Assembly: GCF_003858455.1 (NCBI RefSeq)
Contig: NZ_RQZF01000002.1
Location: 248,001-312,000, forward strand
DNA: 64,000 nt
Reading direction: 5' to 3'
From: Schaalia canis
GTDB taxonomy: Bacteria > Actinomycetota > Actinomycetes > Actinomycetales > Actinomycetaceae
This document shows, piece by piece, positions 26,423-34,196 of this stretch. The stretch's first letter is position 1. Each line of letters starts with the position of its first letter. The translations under genes and the position numbers were made by a program. The notes under the pieces were generated by a model. It was not told the DNA's origin and did not search any database. It saw only the letters and a list, made by a program, of their open reading frames with translations.

Positions 26423-28219
26423 TCACAGCGAGCTTCGTCGTGTTGTGTACACGTAGGAGGTCGAGATGGTCGAATCCTGAAGATTCAGCTCATTGCTTCG
26501 CTGGGCCAGCCATGCACTCACTTCTTCGGTCGCTTTGGTGGGAGCTTCCTCAAAGTGTTTCATTGCATCGCGATAAACGCTCATGTCATGGGCGAATATG
26601 TGTCGGCCTTCTGGCGTCACGCGGCCCAGCAGGTTGCCGTCGAAGTGCACGGTGAGATTATTTCCGTGGTCATTGTTTCCTCGTCCATCAAGAGCGGGCA
26701 CCTGATCTCGCGTATTTTCTAGGTTCAACATTCCAACGCTTGTGTTGGGGTCGTATCCGGCTGTCGGCGCCCCGGCCGTTAGAACAGCAGCGACTTTATA
26801 GCGGCTACTGACTTCCGCATCGCTGGCAAGCTGACTAGCGATGATTCCGCCTTGCGAATGGCCCACAAACTCCACCGCTTCGGTCGGTTTAATGCCCACA
26901 TCTGCCATCGCTGCCTTAATAGCCCGCGTCTGATCCGATTCCAGGCCCGCAACAGCATTGAGATTCGTGTGAAGGTCTTGAATGTTCGTGCCTTCGGCCG
27001 TCCAATGCTGCGTTCCTCGGATGATGACACTCCACGACCGGGTTGTCCCTCCCGGCCCTTGTGTTTCATGTTTGAGGATCTCAAACTCTCCGTGCTCTTG
27101 CCCTTCCGCGAGGGCACCGATTCGCTCGATGAGCGCCGATGCTTCCCTGGGAGTCTCAACGTAGCTGACCTTATGGCGCGGCAAGATCTCAGGGTTTTGA
27201 ATTCCGGTATGAGGCGCAGAGTTATTGAGTGCTGATACAACGTCTCCTGAAGACACTGAAAGTGCACCCTCCGGCAGCACTCCCAAACCACTGCCGATGG
27301 TGAAGAACTGCGATAGCCCGTTGGCACCTGGAAGAAGTGTTCGGCTGAGGTTGTGCGAACGCGGATTTCTGAGAATGCGAAGAATGCCTGATTTCCCCTT
27401 ATGAGCGCCGGATGGATGTCCCGTTGGGGATTCCTCGCGAGGGCGACCAAGAAGAACACTGTTATTACTCCCAGCAAAGAGTCGCGCCCATCCAAATAGA
27501 GCTGACGCCGCGACCCCAGCTGCTTCAGGTGTTGCGTGGGAGGCATTCGCTCCCCACACTTGGTTTGTCGGCTTCTCTCCTTGGTAGACCCACTGTGTCG
27601 TGCGCATGAGGCCACGAGAAACATCCTCCACATGGAATTGCATTGCCCATGAATCGGTTGGATCAGAGCCCCATCCGGTAGCAAAGATCGCCCCATAAAT
27701 TGCCGATGAAGCGGCGGCGCTCTGAAATGTTGGTGGAAAAAGATCTCGCCCTCGTCCCGAATACCACGCCTGCCGCCAAGGACGTTTCTTTTGGCTGTGC
27801 TGGTGCCTCAATGGCTGGAAGAAAGATGCCCCTCCTCCCGTGATGGCTTCCATCACGCTCAATGGAGAGGGATAGAGCCATGCCCGCAGTTGCGCAAAAG
27901 AAGCGGCATCTCCCTCGGCCGCACTATAGCTGAGGGCACACGTCCCCAGGCTTTCATTAAAGATGATGAGGTCACGCATGCTTTTTCTGAGTGAGGCGCG
28001 GGCCTCTTCGACATGGAAACGCGCCAGTGCCACGCTTCTGTTTTCAAGGCTGGGAAAAGATGCCACCTGATGAACAAGAGAGCTTAACTCACTTCGGCAC
28101 ATCTCCATCTCATCTAAGAGGGGACGTAAAGCCGACAATGCCTGCATTAGCGCGGGAATATCAGCGACCGTGGTCGATGAGGTGACGACTACGCGGGCAT
28201 CAAATTCACTTTTACTCAC
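26423..28219 (-). CDS. GHSQGG lipase/esterase, probable type VII-linked effector
   Basis: 598 residues from a GTG at 28219 with AGGGGGAG just upstream. Residues 1-120 are helical and resemble the helical leader of WXG/LXG-type substrates; a long middle region follows. The C-terminal third is an alpha/beta hydrolase: nucleophile Ser455 in V-G-H-S-Q-G-G, the likely acid in T-R-D-Q-V-P-A-L-D-G, and a His in I-F-A-H-D-M-S. No Sec signal is visible. It lies 8 nt behind a WXG100-like gene, so co-export is likely. Natural substrate unknown. A second GHSQGG protein with the same D-x-V-P-x-[LI]-D-G block lies at 31972-33465. Confidence 0.72.
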   Translation of the reverse strand: MSKSEFDARVVVTSSTTVADIPALMQALSALRPLLDEMEMCRSELSSLVHQVASFPSLENRSVALARFHVEEARASLRKSMRDLIIFNESLGTCALSYSAAEGDAASFAQLRAWLYPSPLSVMEAITGGGASFFQPLRHQHSQKKRPWRQAWYSGRGRDLFPPTFQSAAASSAIYGAIFATGWGSDPTDSWAMQFHVEDVSRGLMRTTQWVYQGEKPTNQVWGANASHATPEAAGVAASALFGWARLFAGSNNSVLLGRPREESPTGHPSGAHKGKSGILRILRNPRSHNLSRTLLPGANGLSQFFTIGSGLGVLPEGALSVSSGDVVSALNNSAPHTGIQNPEILPRHKVSYVETPREASALIERIGALAEGQEHGEFEILKHETQGPGGTTRSWSVIIRGTQHWTAEGTNIQDLHTNLNAVAGLESDQTRAIKAAMADVGIKPTEAVEFVGHSQGGIIASQLASDAEVSSRYKVAAVLTAGAPTAGYDPNTSVGMLNLENTRDQVPALDGRGNNDHGNNLTVHFDGNLLGRVTPEGRHIFAHDMSVYRDAMKHFEEAPTKATEEVSAWLAQRSNELNLQDSTISTSYVYTTRRSSL

Positions 28220-28227
28220 GGCTCCCC

Positions 28228-28488
28228 CTAGAAGGCTGTCACAGCGGACGAAACGAGCATGTTGCGACATTCCTCGAAGTCCATTTCGGCAGCGTTGAGG
28301 CTTTCATTCATCGCTCCCATTTCACTGACAATGTGAAGCCTCTCTTCTCGCGCCGCTTGAGCAGCTTGGCCTTCCCAGGAGCCAAAAGAACACGTTGCGA
28401 GGGCGCTTTGAACGCCACTGAGCCTCATTTGAACGCGCGTGAGCACTGCGAGCGCCTCGTCAATATTGCTCAGATGATCGGAGACCAT
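28228..28488 (-). CDS. WXG100/ESAT-6-like small protein
   Basis: 86 residues, two predicted helices joined by a turn containing G-S-W-E-G, the W-x-G hallmark, at about residues 37-40. Length and helix-turn-helix layout fit the WXG100 family, whose members are exported as dimers by ESX/type VII systems and often accompany larger effectors. The ATG at 28488 has AGGA 6-7 nt upstream. No Y-x-x-x-D/E export tail is evident here; the partner may carry it. No EccC/EssC motor lies in this window. Confidence 0.72.
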   Translation of the reverse strand: MVSDHLSNIDEALAVLTRVQMRLSGVQSALATCSFGSWEGQAAQAAREERLHIVSEMGAMNESLNAAEMDFEECRNMLVSSAVTAF

Positions 28489-28962
28489 GGTGATTCCTTT
28501 CTTACTCCGCTGTGCGCGATGCATTTTGTGCCCCTAGCACTCCCTGTGGTGCTAAAGAACTGCCAGCAATGACGTCAGGAACGACCCTAGGTGGCACGAT
28601 CAGAAGGAAGAAAAAGAACGAGGACATCTGTGGATATCTCGCAAATATTAGTCACATTGTGGATAAACCCTGTGAATAACAACAATACCTGTGGAAATGC
28701 AGCTCTAAACTATAAGCTAACACGCATTTCTCACGGTTAAACACCAGTTTGTTTTCAGGAAAACCTAAGATTTGCTCGTTCTTCCCCCGCTCCCGACAAG
28801 ACCCGGATCCCACCGACAACGCCCCCTGCCGACGCCACCTCCTCCCACCTGTGCAGCCAGCAAATCTCTCCTGGAAAAGTCCCCCATGCAAGCTTGACCG
28901 CACACCCGGGAGCCGGTGGACAATATCTCCTAGATTCCTCACCCCCACACCTAGGATCAACC
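28489..28962. other. 474-bp intergenic region with DnaA-box-like cluster
   Basis: Lies between the WXG100-like gene (minus strand) and the fructosamine kinase gene (plus strand). It contains four TTATCCACA-like motifs at 28629-28698 in a locally AT-rich stretch. No coding frame is convincing. Confidence 0.6.
28629..28698 (-). promoter_or_regulatory. Cluster of four DnaA-box-like motifs, site 3
   Basis: On the minus strand: ATATCCACA (28629-28637), TTATCCACA (28658-28666), TTATTCACA (28671-28679) and ATTTCCACA (28690-28698). The first two are 29 bp apart, as at the two tad sites. About 140-210 nt upstream of the WXG100-like start. Confidence 0.6.
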
Positions 28963-29615
28963 GTGAGCACCTTCCGCAAGCACGATTCTCGCCCAGGCCG
29001 CATCGCCTATGAAGTCGCAGGCCTCCGCTGGCTCTCTGCGGCTGGGCCACAGGCCGTGCCCATCGTCCCCGTCCTCGATCACGGCCCCGACTGGTTGGAA
29101 GAACCTCGCCTTACCCTCGCCTCCCCTACCCCGCAGGCCGCCGAAAACTTTGGCCGCGAACTCGCCCACCTCCACGCCACCGGCTTGCACCCCACTCCAA
29201 CGCCGCACCTTTCACCCCGCAGCAACAGACCCTCCTCAACCGTTTCTACAACAAACTCGACTCCGGAGTCTACGACCACGCCCAACCCGCCCTTGTACGC
29301 AATGCCGGGCACCCTGCCTCACGCACCCACGGAGACATGTGGAGCGGAAATGTTATCTGGACCCCCGAGGGCGTCGTCCTTATCGACCCAGCTGCCCAAG
29401 GAGGCCACGGCGAAGAGGACCTTGCAGCACTCGCGGTCTTTGGCGCACCCCACACTCAACGCATCTGGGCCGCCTACAACGAAGCGTCCCCCTTAGACGA
29501 CGGTTGGGAAGAACGACTCCCCCTCCACCAACTCCACATTCTTATGGTTCACTGTCAGCTCTTCGGCACCTCTTACATTCCCGAAACCTTGAGCATCGTG
29601 CAGCGCTTCCTCTGA
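28963..29615 (+). pseudogene. Fructosamine/ketosamine kinase family gene with single-base frameshift
   Basis: Reading from GTG 28963 (AGGA 7 nt upstream) gives V-S-T-F-R-K-H-D-S-R-P-G-R-I-A-Y-E-V-A-G-L-R-W-L and on to H-A-T-G-L-H-P near 29190. The family continues in another frame as H-S-N-A-A-P-F-T-P-Q-Q-Q-T-L-L-N-R-F-Y, then THGDMWSGNVIW and VLIDPAAQGGHGEEDLA, ending at 29615. The shift lies in the CACCCCAC run at about 29189-29195; one additional C would restore a 217-residue protein. The H-G-D-M-W-S-G-N catalytic loop is intact. This is either a real inactivating deletion, phase variation, or a homopolymer sequencing error. The family phosphorylates protein-bound ketosamines (deglycation). 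Confidence 0.75.
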
Positions 29616-29649
29616 GAGTTCTCCGTTCCTGTTCATCACGCGCAGACGA

Positions 29650-29702
29650 TTGACCAGGCGGCAAACCCGCGTCTCGCAGCACACCTTGACCAGGCGGCAA
29701 AC
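29650..29702. repeat. 17-bp direct repeat pair
   Basis: TTGACCAGGCGGCAAAC occurs at 29650-29666 and exactly again at 29686-29702, 36 bp apart, in the gap before purB. Meaning unknown. Confidence 0.7.
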
Positions 29703-29735
29703 GCGTACCACCCACCTCGGCCTGCATCGAGCTGT

Positions 29736-29809
29736 GCTCCCACCTGTGCGCCCACAGTGTTTTCACCCGCATTAGCCCCCACTCCACACCTGGGCGCACA
29801 CATGGGAGC
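29736..29809. repeat. Intergenic dyad element, copy 2 of 7
   Basis: Half-sites GCTCCCACCTGTGCGCCCA (29736-29754) and TGGGCGCACACATGGGAGC (29791-29809), 36-nt spacer. Ends 63 nt before the purB start; the arms are almost perfect mirror images. Confidence 0.8.
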
Positions 29810-29872
29810 AGCCAGCGTCCAGAATCAGCTTCAGGCGGGCACACAACACCCCTCCTCTGGGATGATGGAGGC

Positions 29873-31327
29873 ATGAGCACTTGGCAGGAACTGTTCTCGA
29901 CATCGCACGGCTACACCGACCTCGCAGCGCAGGGAGAACCAGTCTCTCCCCTCGATGGGCGCTACCGCCCCGCAGCCGCCCCCCTGGCGAATTTCCTCTC
30001 CGAAGCGGGCCTGAACCGCGCCCGTGTCCACGTTGAGGTTGAGTGGTTCATTCACCTGCTCGATCAGGCGCTCCTTCCCGGCGCCCCACGCCTGACAGAT
30101 GCCGAACGCGACTACCTGCGCGCGCTCCCCCGCCACTTCGGCGCCACCGAGATCGCACGCCTGGCGCAGATCGAGGCTGAAACCCGCCACGACGTCAAAG
30201 CCGTGGAATACCTCATCGGTGAGCACCTTGACCGCGCCCCTGATGCGCTCGGCACCGACACGCGCCTGCCAGATCTGCGCGAAGTCATCCACATCTTCTG
30301 CACCTCCGAAGACATCAACAACCTCGCCTACGCTCTCACCATCAAAGCAGCTATTGAACTCGTGTGGCTCCCCGCAGCCCGCACCCTGCATGAGCGTCTC
30401 GTTGCTATGGCCCACGCGGGGGCAACTATTCCCATGCTCGCCCACACCCACGGTCAGCCCGCCACCCCCGTGACCATGGGCAAAGAATTAGCCGTCGTCG
30501 CCCACCGTCTCTCCCGCCAGATTCGCCGCATTGAGAGCGCCGAATACCTAGGCAAAATCAATGGTGCCACCGGCACTTGGGCCGCCCACGTCATCTCTGT
30601 CCCCAACGTTGACTGGCCAGCCACCACCCGCGCCTTCGTGGAAGGCCTTGGCCTGACCTGGAACCCTTTGACAACGCAGATCGAGTCCCACGACTTCCAG
30701 GCTGAAATCTATGCCGACGTCGCACGCTTCAATCGCATTGCTCACAATCTCGCCACCGACTGCTGGACCTACATCTCCATGGGGTACTTCCACCAGAATC
30801 TGGCTGCCCAGGGTTCAACGGGCTCATCCACCATGCCCCACAAGGTCAACCCCATTCGCTTTGAGAACGCCGAAGCAAACCTTGAAATCTCTACAGCACT
30901 GCTGGATACCCTGTCTGCAACCTTGGTGACTTCCCGCCTGCAGCGCGACCTCACTGATTCCACCACTCAACGCAATATTGGTGTGGCGCTAGGCCATTCC
31001 ATGTTGGCTCTCGATAACCTCGTGCGCGGCCTTGACGGTATCGACATGAATGCCTCTCGTATGCGTGAGGACCTTGACGCAAACTGGGCGGTGCTGGGTG
31101 AAGCTATCCAGCAGGCCATGCGTGCCGCCGCCATTGCCGGAGCAACTGGCATGGCCAACCCCTACGAGCGCCTCAAAGAACTCACCCGAGGAACGGAAGT
31201 CACCGCCGAGGATATGCGCGCCTTCATCGCTGATCTGGGTCTGCCTGCCGAGGTTGAAGCACGTTTAGCAACGCTCAGCCCCCATACCTACATTGGTCTT
31301 GCTGAAGAAATGGCAACCTGGGTATAG
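29873..31327 (+). CDS. purB: Adenylosuccinate lyase
   Basis: Fumarase/aspartase-superfamily enzyme making fumarate plus AMP, or AICAR, in purine synthesis. 484 residues, the longer E. coli-like form, mostly helical. The superfamily signature G-S-S-T-M-P-H-K-V-N-P lies at about 317-327 with the catalytic serine; T-S-E-D-I-N-N and HTHGQPATP form the other two active-site segments. The dyad element and a direct repeat lie upstream, and no other purine gene is near. Confidence 0.95.
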   Translation: MSTWQELFSTSHGYTDLAAQGEPVSPLDGRYRPAAAPLANFLSEAGLNRARVHVEVEWFIHLLDQALLPGAPRLTDAERDYLRALPRHFGATEIARLAQIEAETRHDVKAVEYLIGEHLDRAPDALGTDTRLPDLREVIHIFCTSEDINNLAYALTIKAAIELVWLPAARTLHERLVAMAHAGATIPMLAHTHGQPATPVTMGKELAVVAHRLSRQIRRIESAEYLGKINGATGTWAAHVISVPNVDWPATTRAFVEGLGLTWNPLTTQIESHDFQAEIYADVARFNRIAHNLATDCWTYISMGYFHQNLAAQGSTGSSTMPHKVNPIRFENAEANLEISTALLDTLSATLVTSRLQRDLTDSTTQRNIGVALGHSMLALDNLVRGLDGIDMNASRMREDLDANWAVLGEAIQQAMRAAAIAGATGMANPYERLKELTRGTEVTAEDMRAFIADLGLPAEVEARLATLSPHTYIGLAEEMATWV

Positions 31328-31361
31328 CAGAACCTGGATCACACAAAGGCCCGCAGGCCCC

Positions 31362-31994
31362 TCATGACCTCCATGTGGGGTCCGATGCGGGCGGGCCGAA
31401 ACGCTCAAAAAGATCCGCTGGACGGGCAATCTCGCCATCAAAACCCAAGGCTTCCATGTCTGCGATCTGGCGCCCATCATTCACGCTCAGCAGGCGCCCT
31501 CGTACAGCAACCGGAGCGATCTCAGGATTGTTCCACACATGTTCGGAGACGACCTCAAGCATGTCGTGCCCCAGCACTGACGTCCATAGGGGGGAGTCGT
31601 CATCAACATAAAGGTCCACGCTGACCAACGGTAATTTTCCAAAGCCCTCAAGAACATCAACCGTCATATCACGTACGATCGCGTCCAACTCCGCATCCCC
31701 CACGCTGACAGTCCCCAAACTCTTGTGCACCCACTGCGCAAAACGTTCCGGGCGTCCGCCTCGTCCACCGGGGCGTAAGCGACGCACCGCCGCTCCCACA
31801 CCCATTGCCCCCACGCCGACAGCAGCAATCAGCAAGGGATTATCAATCTGCGGTAAGCGCCGCTCGCCAGCACCGCGAGCGCCCAACTGCTTATTCACCG
31901 GAGTTGATCCTGGCTCCCACATTCGGGGCACACCGCGAGGGAAGGCCGCCCCCAGGAATCTGCGTCTGCCTCTAGGTGTTTGTTTCGGCGTCAT
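31362..31994 (-). CDS. Unknown protein co-encoded with GHSQGG lipase
   Basis: 210 residues. A basic N-terminal stretch (R-G-R-R-R-F-L-G) and one hydrophobic segment (NPLLIAAVGVGAMGVGAAV, about 64-82) suggest a single-pass membrane protein; the C-terminal 120 residues are a soluble acidic domain with W-V-H-K-S-L-G and D-D-D-S-P-L-W-T. I do not recognise a family. The ATG at 31994 has AAGGTGGTGG upstream and overlaps the lipase stop by 23 nt, so the two are translationally coupled; it might be a partner or protective protein for the lipase, which is only inference. Confidence 0.6.
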   Translation of the reverse strand: MTPKQTPRGRRRFLGAAFPRGVPRMWEPGSTPVNKQLGARGAGERRLPQIDNPLLIAAVGVGAMGVGAAVRRLRPGGRGGRPERFAQWVHKSLGTVSVGDAELDAIVRDMTVDVLEGFGKLPLVSVDLYVDDDSPLWTSVLGHDMLEVVSEHVWNNPEIAPVAVRGRLLSVNDGRQIADMEALGFDGEIARPADLFERFGPPASDPTWRS

Positions 31995-33465
31995 CGCGTG
32001 TCCACCACCTTCGTAGATACTCATAATTGACGGGCAAAAGTGGCGCTGGCTCCCACGCCATCCGGTATTCAACCGGCTGCCACTGCGAGTCCTCCAAGGA
32101 CACCACCGTGCACCATGTGCGGTCATGGGTTGGCTCGAGCACATCTTGCCAGACTTCATAGAAGAACACGCGGGTGGCTTCGCCCTCGGAAGGAAGGAAC
32201 TCGTGGAGGCGTTTCACTGCTGCCGGTAAACGCCCCCAGGGGGCGATCGCCACCTTACGTTCCATGTGACGCACTGTTTCGGTGTAGGTCACGGAGGCAT
32301 GCGCGTAGTACAGCGGGCCTTTGCGCGGGCGAACCAAGCGCCGTCCCACGCTCACGCGATGGTCGGGAACGCGCGCGCTGGTGCCATCAATCGACGGCAC
32401 GATGTCTTGATCGTGTGCGACGGCAATCATCGTGACATCATCACGGATACGCAGGCGACGGCTTGGTGTGCCCAGGGTCAGGAGGGCTTGGACATTAATC
32501 CCTAAAGCGTCAGGGGCATCCGTGGCTAGAGCTGTACCGACCATACCTCCTTGGGAGTGTCCGCAGATCATCACCGGTTCACGCGCGAAGTCTTCGGGGC
32601 GGATTCCCTCATGGGTCATGGCGTCATGGAGCGCTTTGAGGAGGCCGCCACGCATGGAGGAAGGAAGGTTGAGGACCTCGCGAATATTCGCCTCAGTATC
32701 TGCGGGGTTAGCGTTCGAGACAGGGTCTACGGTTTCCGTACCCGGCATCGAGATCAACCAGCGACGGTTCTCTCCTTGGCCAACACGCGTGATCTTAAGG
32801 GTTTGCCCAATACCGTCGGCCCAGTACAGGTCATCAATGTCAGCACACATGTCGCCCAGGGTGCGCGGGGCATGGAGGCGGCGTGGTTTAGGGATGGGTT
32901 GCCCCTCAGGGAGGGGTAGGCGTGCTGGAGAAAGGGAGTCATCATAGAAGCGGGCAATATGCACTGGCCCGCCCTTGAAATACCCCAGGGCCGTACCAAT
33001 GACCAGCATCGACACCATCAAGGTGTCGTAGCCGCGTCTGGGGACGAGGGGCAGCATGGTAGCCGCCCGCCCATCGGAGTCCCATCCCAGGGCGATCCTG
33101 GTTCGCAGATAGAGTCGTCCAAGGTTGGCGAGGCGCTGGGCCCAGGTGCCAATCGCTCGGACGGTGAGGGTATCGAGGCCCGGTTCGTCGAAGTAGAGTC
33201 TCTGGGCGCGCTCGGAGACATCGGTAGCGAGCCTGTCGGCAATGCCACGCAGGGGGGTGCGGCGGCGTTGAGGTAGGAGTGGAAGACCAGAGATTGCGCT
33301 GATGGTCGTAGCGGCTACAGCGGTGGGAGTAAGGGGGAGGAGGCGTCGCCGCAAGTACCCGGGAGGGAAGGAGTGAGGAACACGTCGGGGGGCATAGTTG
33401 GAACGTCGCTGGGCTGCGGAACGACGGGAGTTGATGCCAGCAAGAATCCGAGCAGCTCGGCTCAT
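31972..33465 (-). CDS. GHSQGG alpha/beta-hydrolase (lipase-like)
   Basis: 497 residues. The N-terminal 60 residues are very basic with a mildly hydrophobic stretch. The hydrolase core has Ser304 in I-C-G-H-S-Q-G-G, the probable catalytic Asp in D-Q-D-I-V-P-S-I-D-G, and a His in Y-Y-A-H-A-S-V-T-Y. These blocks match the lipase at 26423-28219, so the two are paralogues with different N-termini. GGAGGGGG precedes the ATG at 33465. Likely acts on esters of lipids; the target and the secretion route are unknown. Confidence 0.75.
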   Translation of the reverse strand: MSRAARILAGINSRRSAAQRRSNYAPRRVPHSFPPGYLRRRLLPLTPTAVAATTISAISGLPLLPQRRRTPLRGIADRLATDVSERAQRLYFDEPGLDTLTVRAIGTWAQRLANLGRLYLRTRIALGWDSDGRAATMLPLVPRRGYDTLMVSMLVIGTALGYFKGGPVHIARFYDDSLSPARLPLPEGQPIPKPRRLHAPRTLGDMCADIDDLYWADGIGQTLKITRVGQGENRRWLISMPGTETVDPVSNANPADTEANIREVLNLPSSMRGGLLKALHDAMTHEGIRPEDFAREPVMICGHSQGGMVGTALATDAPDALGINVQALLTLGTPSRRLRIRDDVTMIAVAHDQDIVPSIDGTSARVPDHRVSVGRRLVRPRKGPLYYAHASVTYTETVRHMERKVAIAPWGRLPAAVKRLHEFLPSEGEATRVFFYEVWQDVLEPTHDRTWCTVVSLEDSQWQPVEYRMAWEPAPLLPVNYEYLRRWWTRDDAETNT

Positions 33466-33912
33466 TACCCCCTCCGTTCTCTCGTGTTTGTCCCAGGTGT
33501 GCAAAATGTCTGCCTGCGTGGGTTGCGCGGCTTTGGCGCACTATGCGCTTCAGGAGCACAGTGTCACTCCTGCGCGGGCACAGCTCCTATTATTTGCACT
33601 ATTTTTGTCGATTCTGCCCTTCTTCGCACGCGCACAGGCACTCACTCCACACCCGGGCTTCCACCGGGGGCAATCTCCACGCACTCCACCTTCATGCGCA
33701 CAGAGTCCAGACGCGCTGACTCCAGGCGTGCCAACTCCAGGCGTGCCGACTCCCGCGTGTGCGCCCAGGCGATTCTGGGGAGCTTGCGGCTGATGATCCC
33801 CGTGAATGCACATCTGGGGGCGGCAGTCGCCAGGTTCACATCCCTGCTGTTGACAGGCATCCCCGTCGGCTGTAGTTTCGCAATGGAATCTTGTCCTAAT
33901 TGAGGAGGCATT
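33466..33912. other. 447-bp divergent intergenic region
   Basis: Between the lipase and copZ. It contains a degenerate run of 15-bp tandem repeats around 33715-33755 built on C-A-A-C-T-C-C-A-G-G-C-G-T-G-C, a dyad element (33749-33821), and GAGGAGG before copZ. No coding frame stands out. Confidence 0.55.
33749..33821. repeat. Intergenic dyad element, copy 3 of 7
   Basis: Half-sites ACTCCCGCGTGTGCGCCCA (33749-33767) and TGAATGCACATCTGGGGGC (33803-33821), 35-nt spacer. 91 nt before copZ in a divergent promoter region; right arm is the most diverged of the seven. Confidence 0.65.
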
Positions 33913-34152
33913 GTGGCTATCGATCGCACCATCGTTCTGGGGGTTAAAGGACTCACCTGCGGACACTGCGTTGCAACCGTCACCGAAGAACTCTCTGAGG
34001 TTCCCGGCGTCCTCAACACCGAGGTCATCCTCAGGAGCGGCGACACCTCAACCGTGACCGTCGTTACCGATACTGGCGTTGACGATGATGCGTTGCGTGA
34101 CGCCATCACCGAAGCAGGTTTTGAACTCGTGTCTATCACCCGCGACTTCTAA
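33913..34152 (+). CDS. copZ: CopZ-like copper chaperone (HMA domain)
   Basis: 79-residue single heavy-metal-associated domain. The metal site is G-L-T-C-G-H-C (C-x2-C at about 16-19), followed by the beta-alpha-beta-beta-alpha-beta pattern ending in I-T-E-A-G-F-E-L. Binds Cu(I) and hands it to the neighbouring P-type ATPase. GTG start with GAGGAGG 6 nt upstream. 44 nt separate it from copA; the pair is one operon. I saw no obvious CsoR-type operator. Confidence 0.88.
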   Translation: MAIDRTIVLGVKGLTCGHCVATVTEELSEVPGVLNTEVILRSGDTSTVTVVTDTGVDDDALRDAITEAGFELVSITRDF

Positions 34153-34196
34153 AACCTCACTCCCTTCTTCTCCCCCTTTTTAGGAGGCAAAGGCGC

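Noticed and set aside
26779-27696. 305-residue minus-strand frame inside the lipase gene
   Set aside because: Overlaps the lipase in another frame; composition rich in Arg, Ser and Trp with no family features.
28629-28698. Chromosomal replication origin
   Set aside because: Four DnaA-box-like motifs are present, but there is no dnaA, dnaN or other oriC gene nearby, and similar pairs occur at two other sites, so a regulatory role is more likely.
28894-29496. Complete 200-residue protein in this single frame
   Set aside because: Only its first part matches the kinase family; after about 29190 the translation becomes low-complexity and the family continues in another frame.
33705-33767. CRISPR array
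   Set aside because: The repeats are short (about 15 bp), directly adjacent without spacers, and no cas genes are present.
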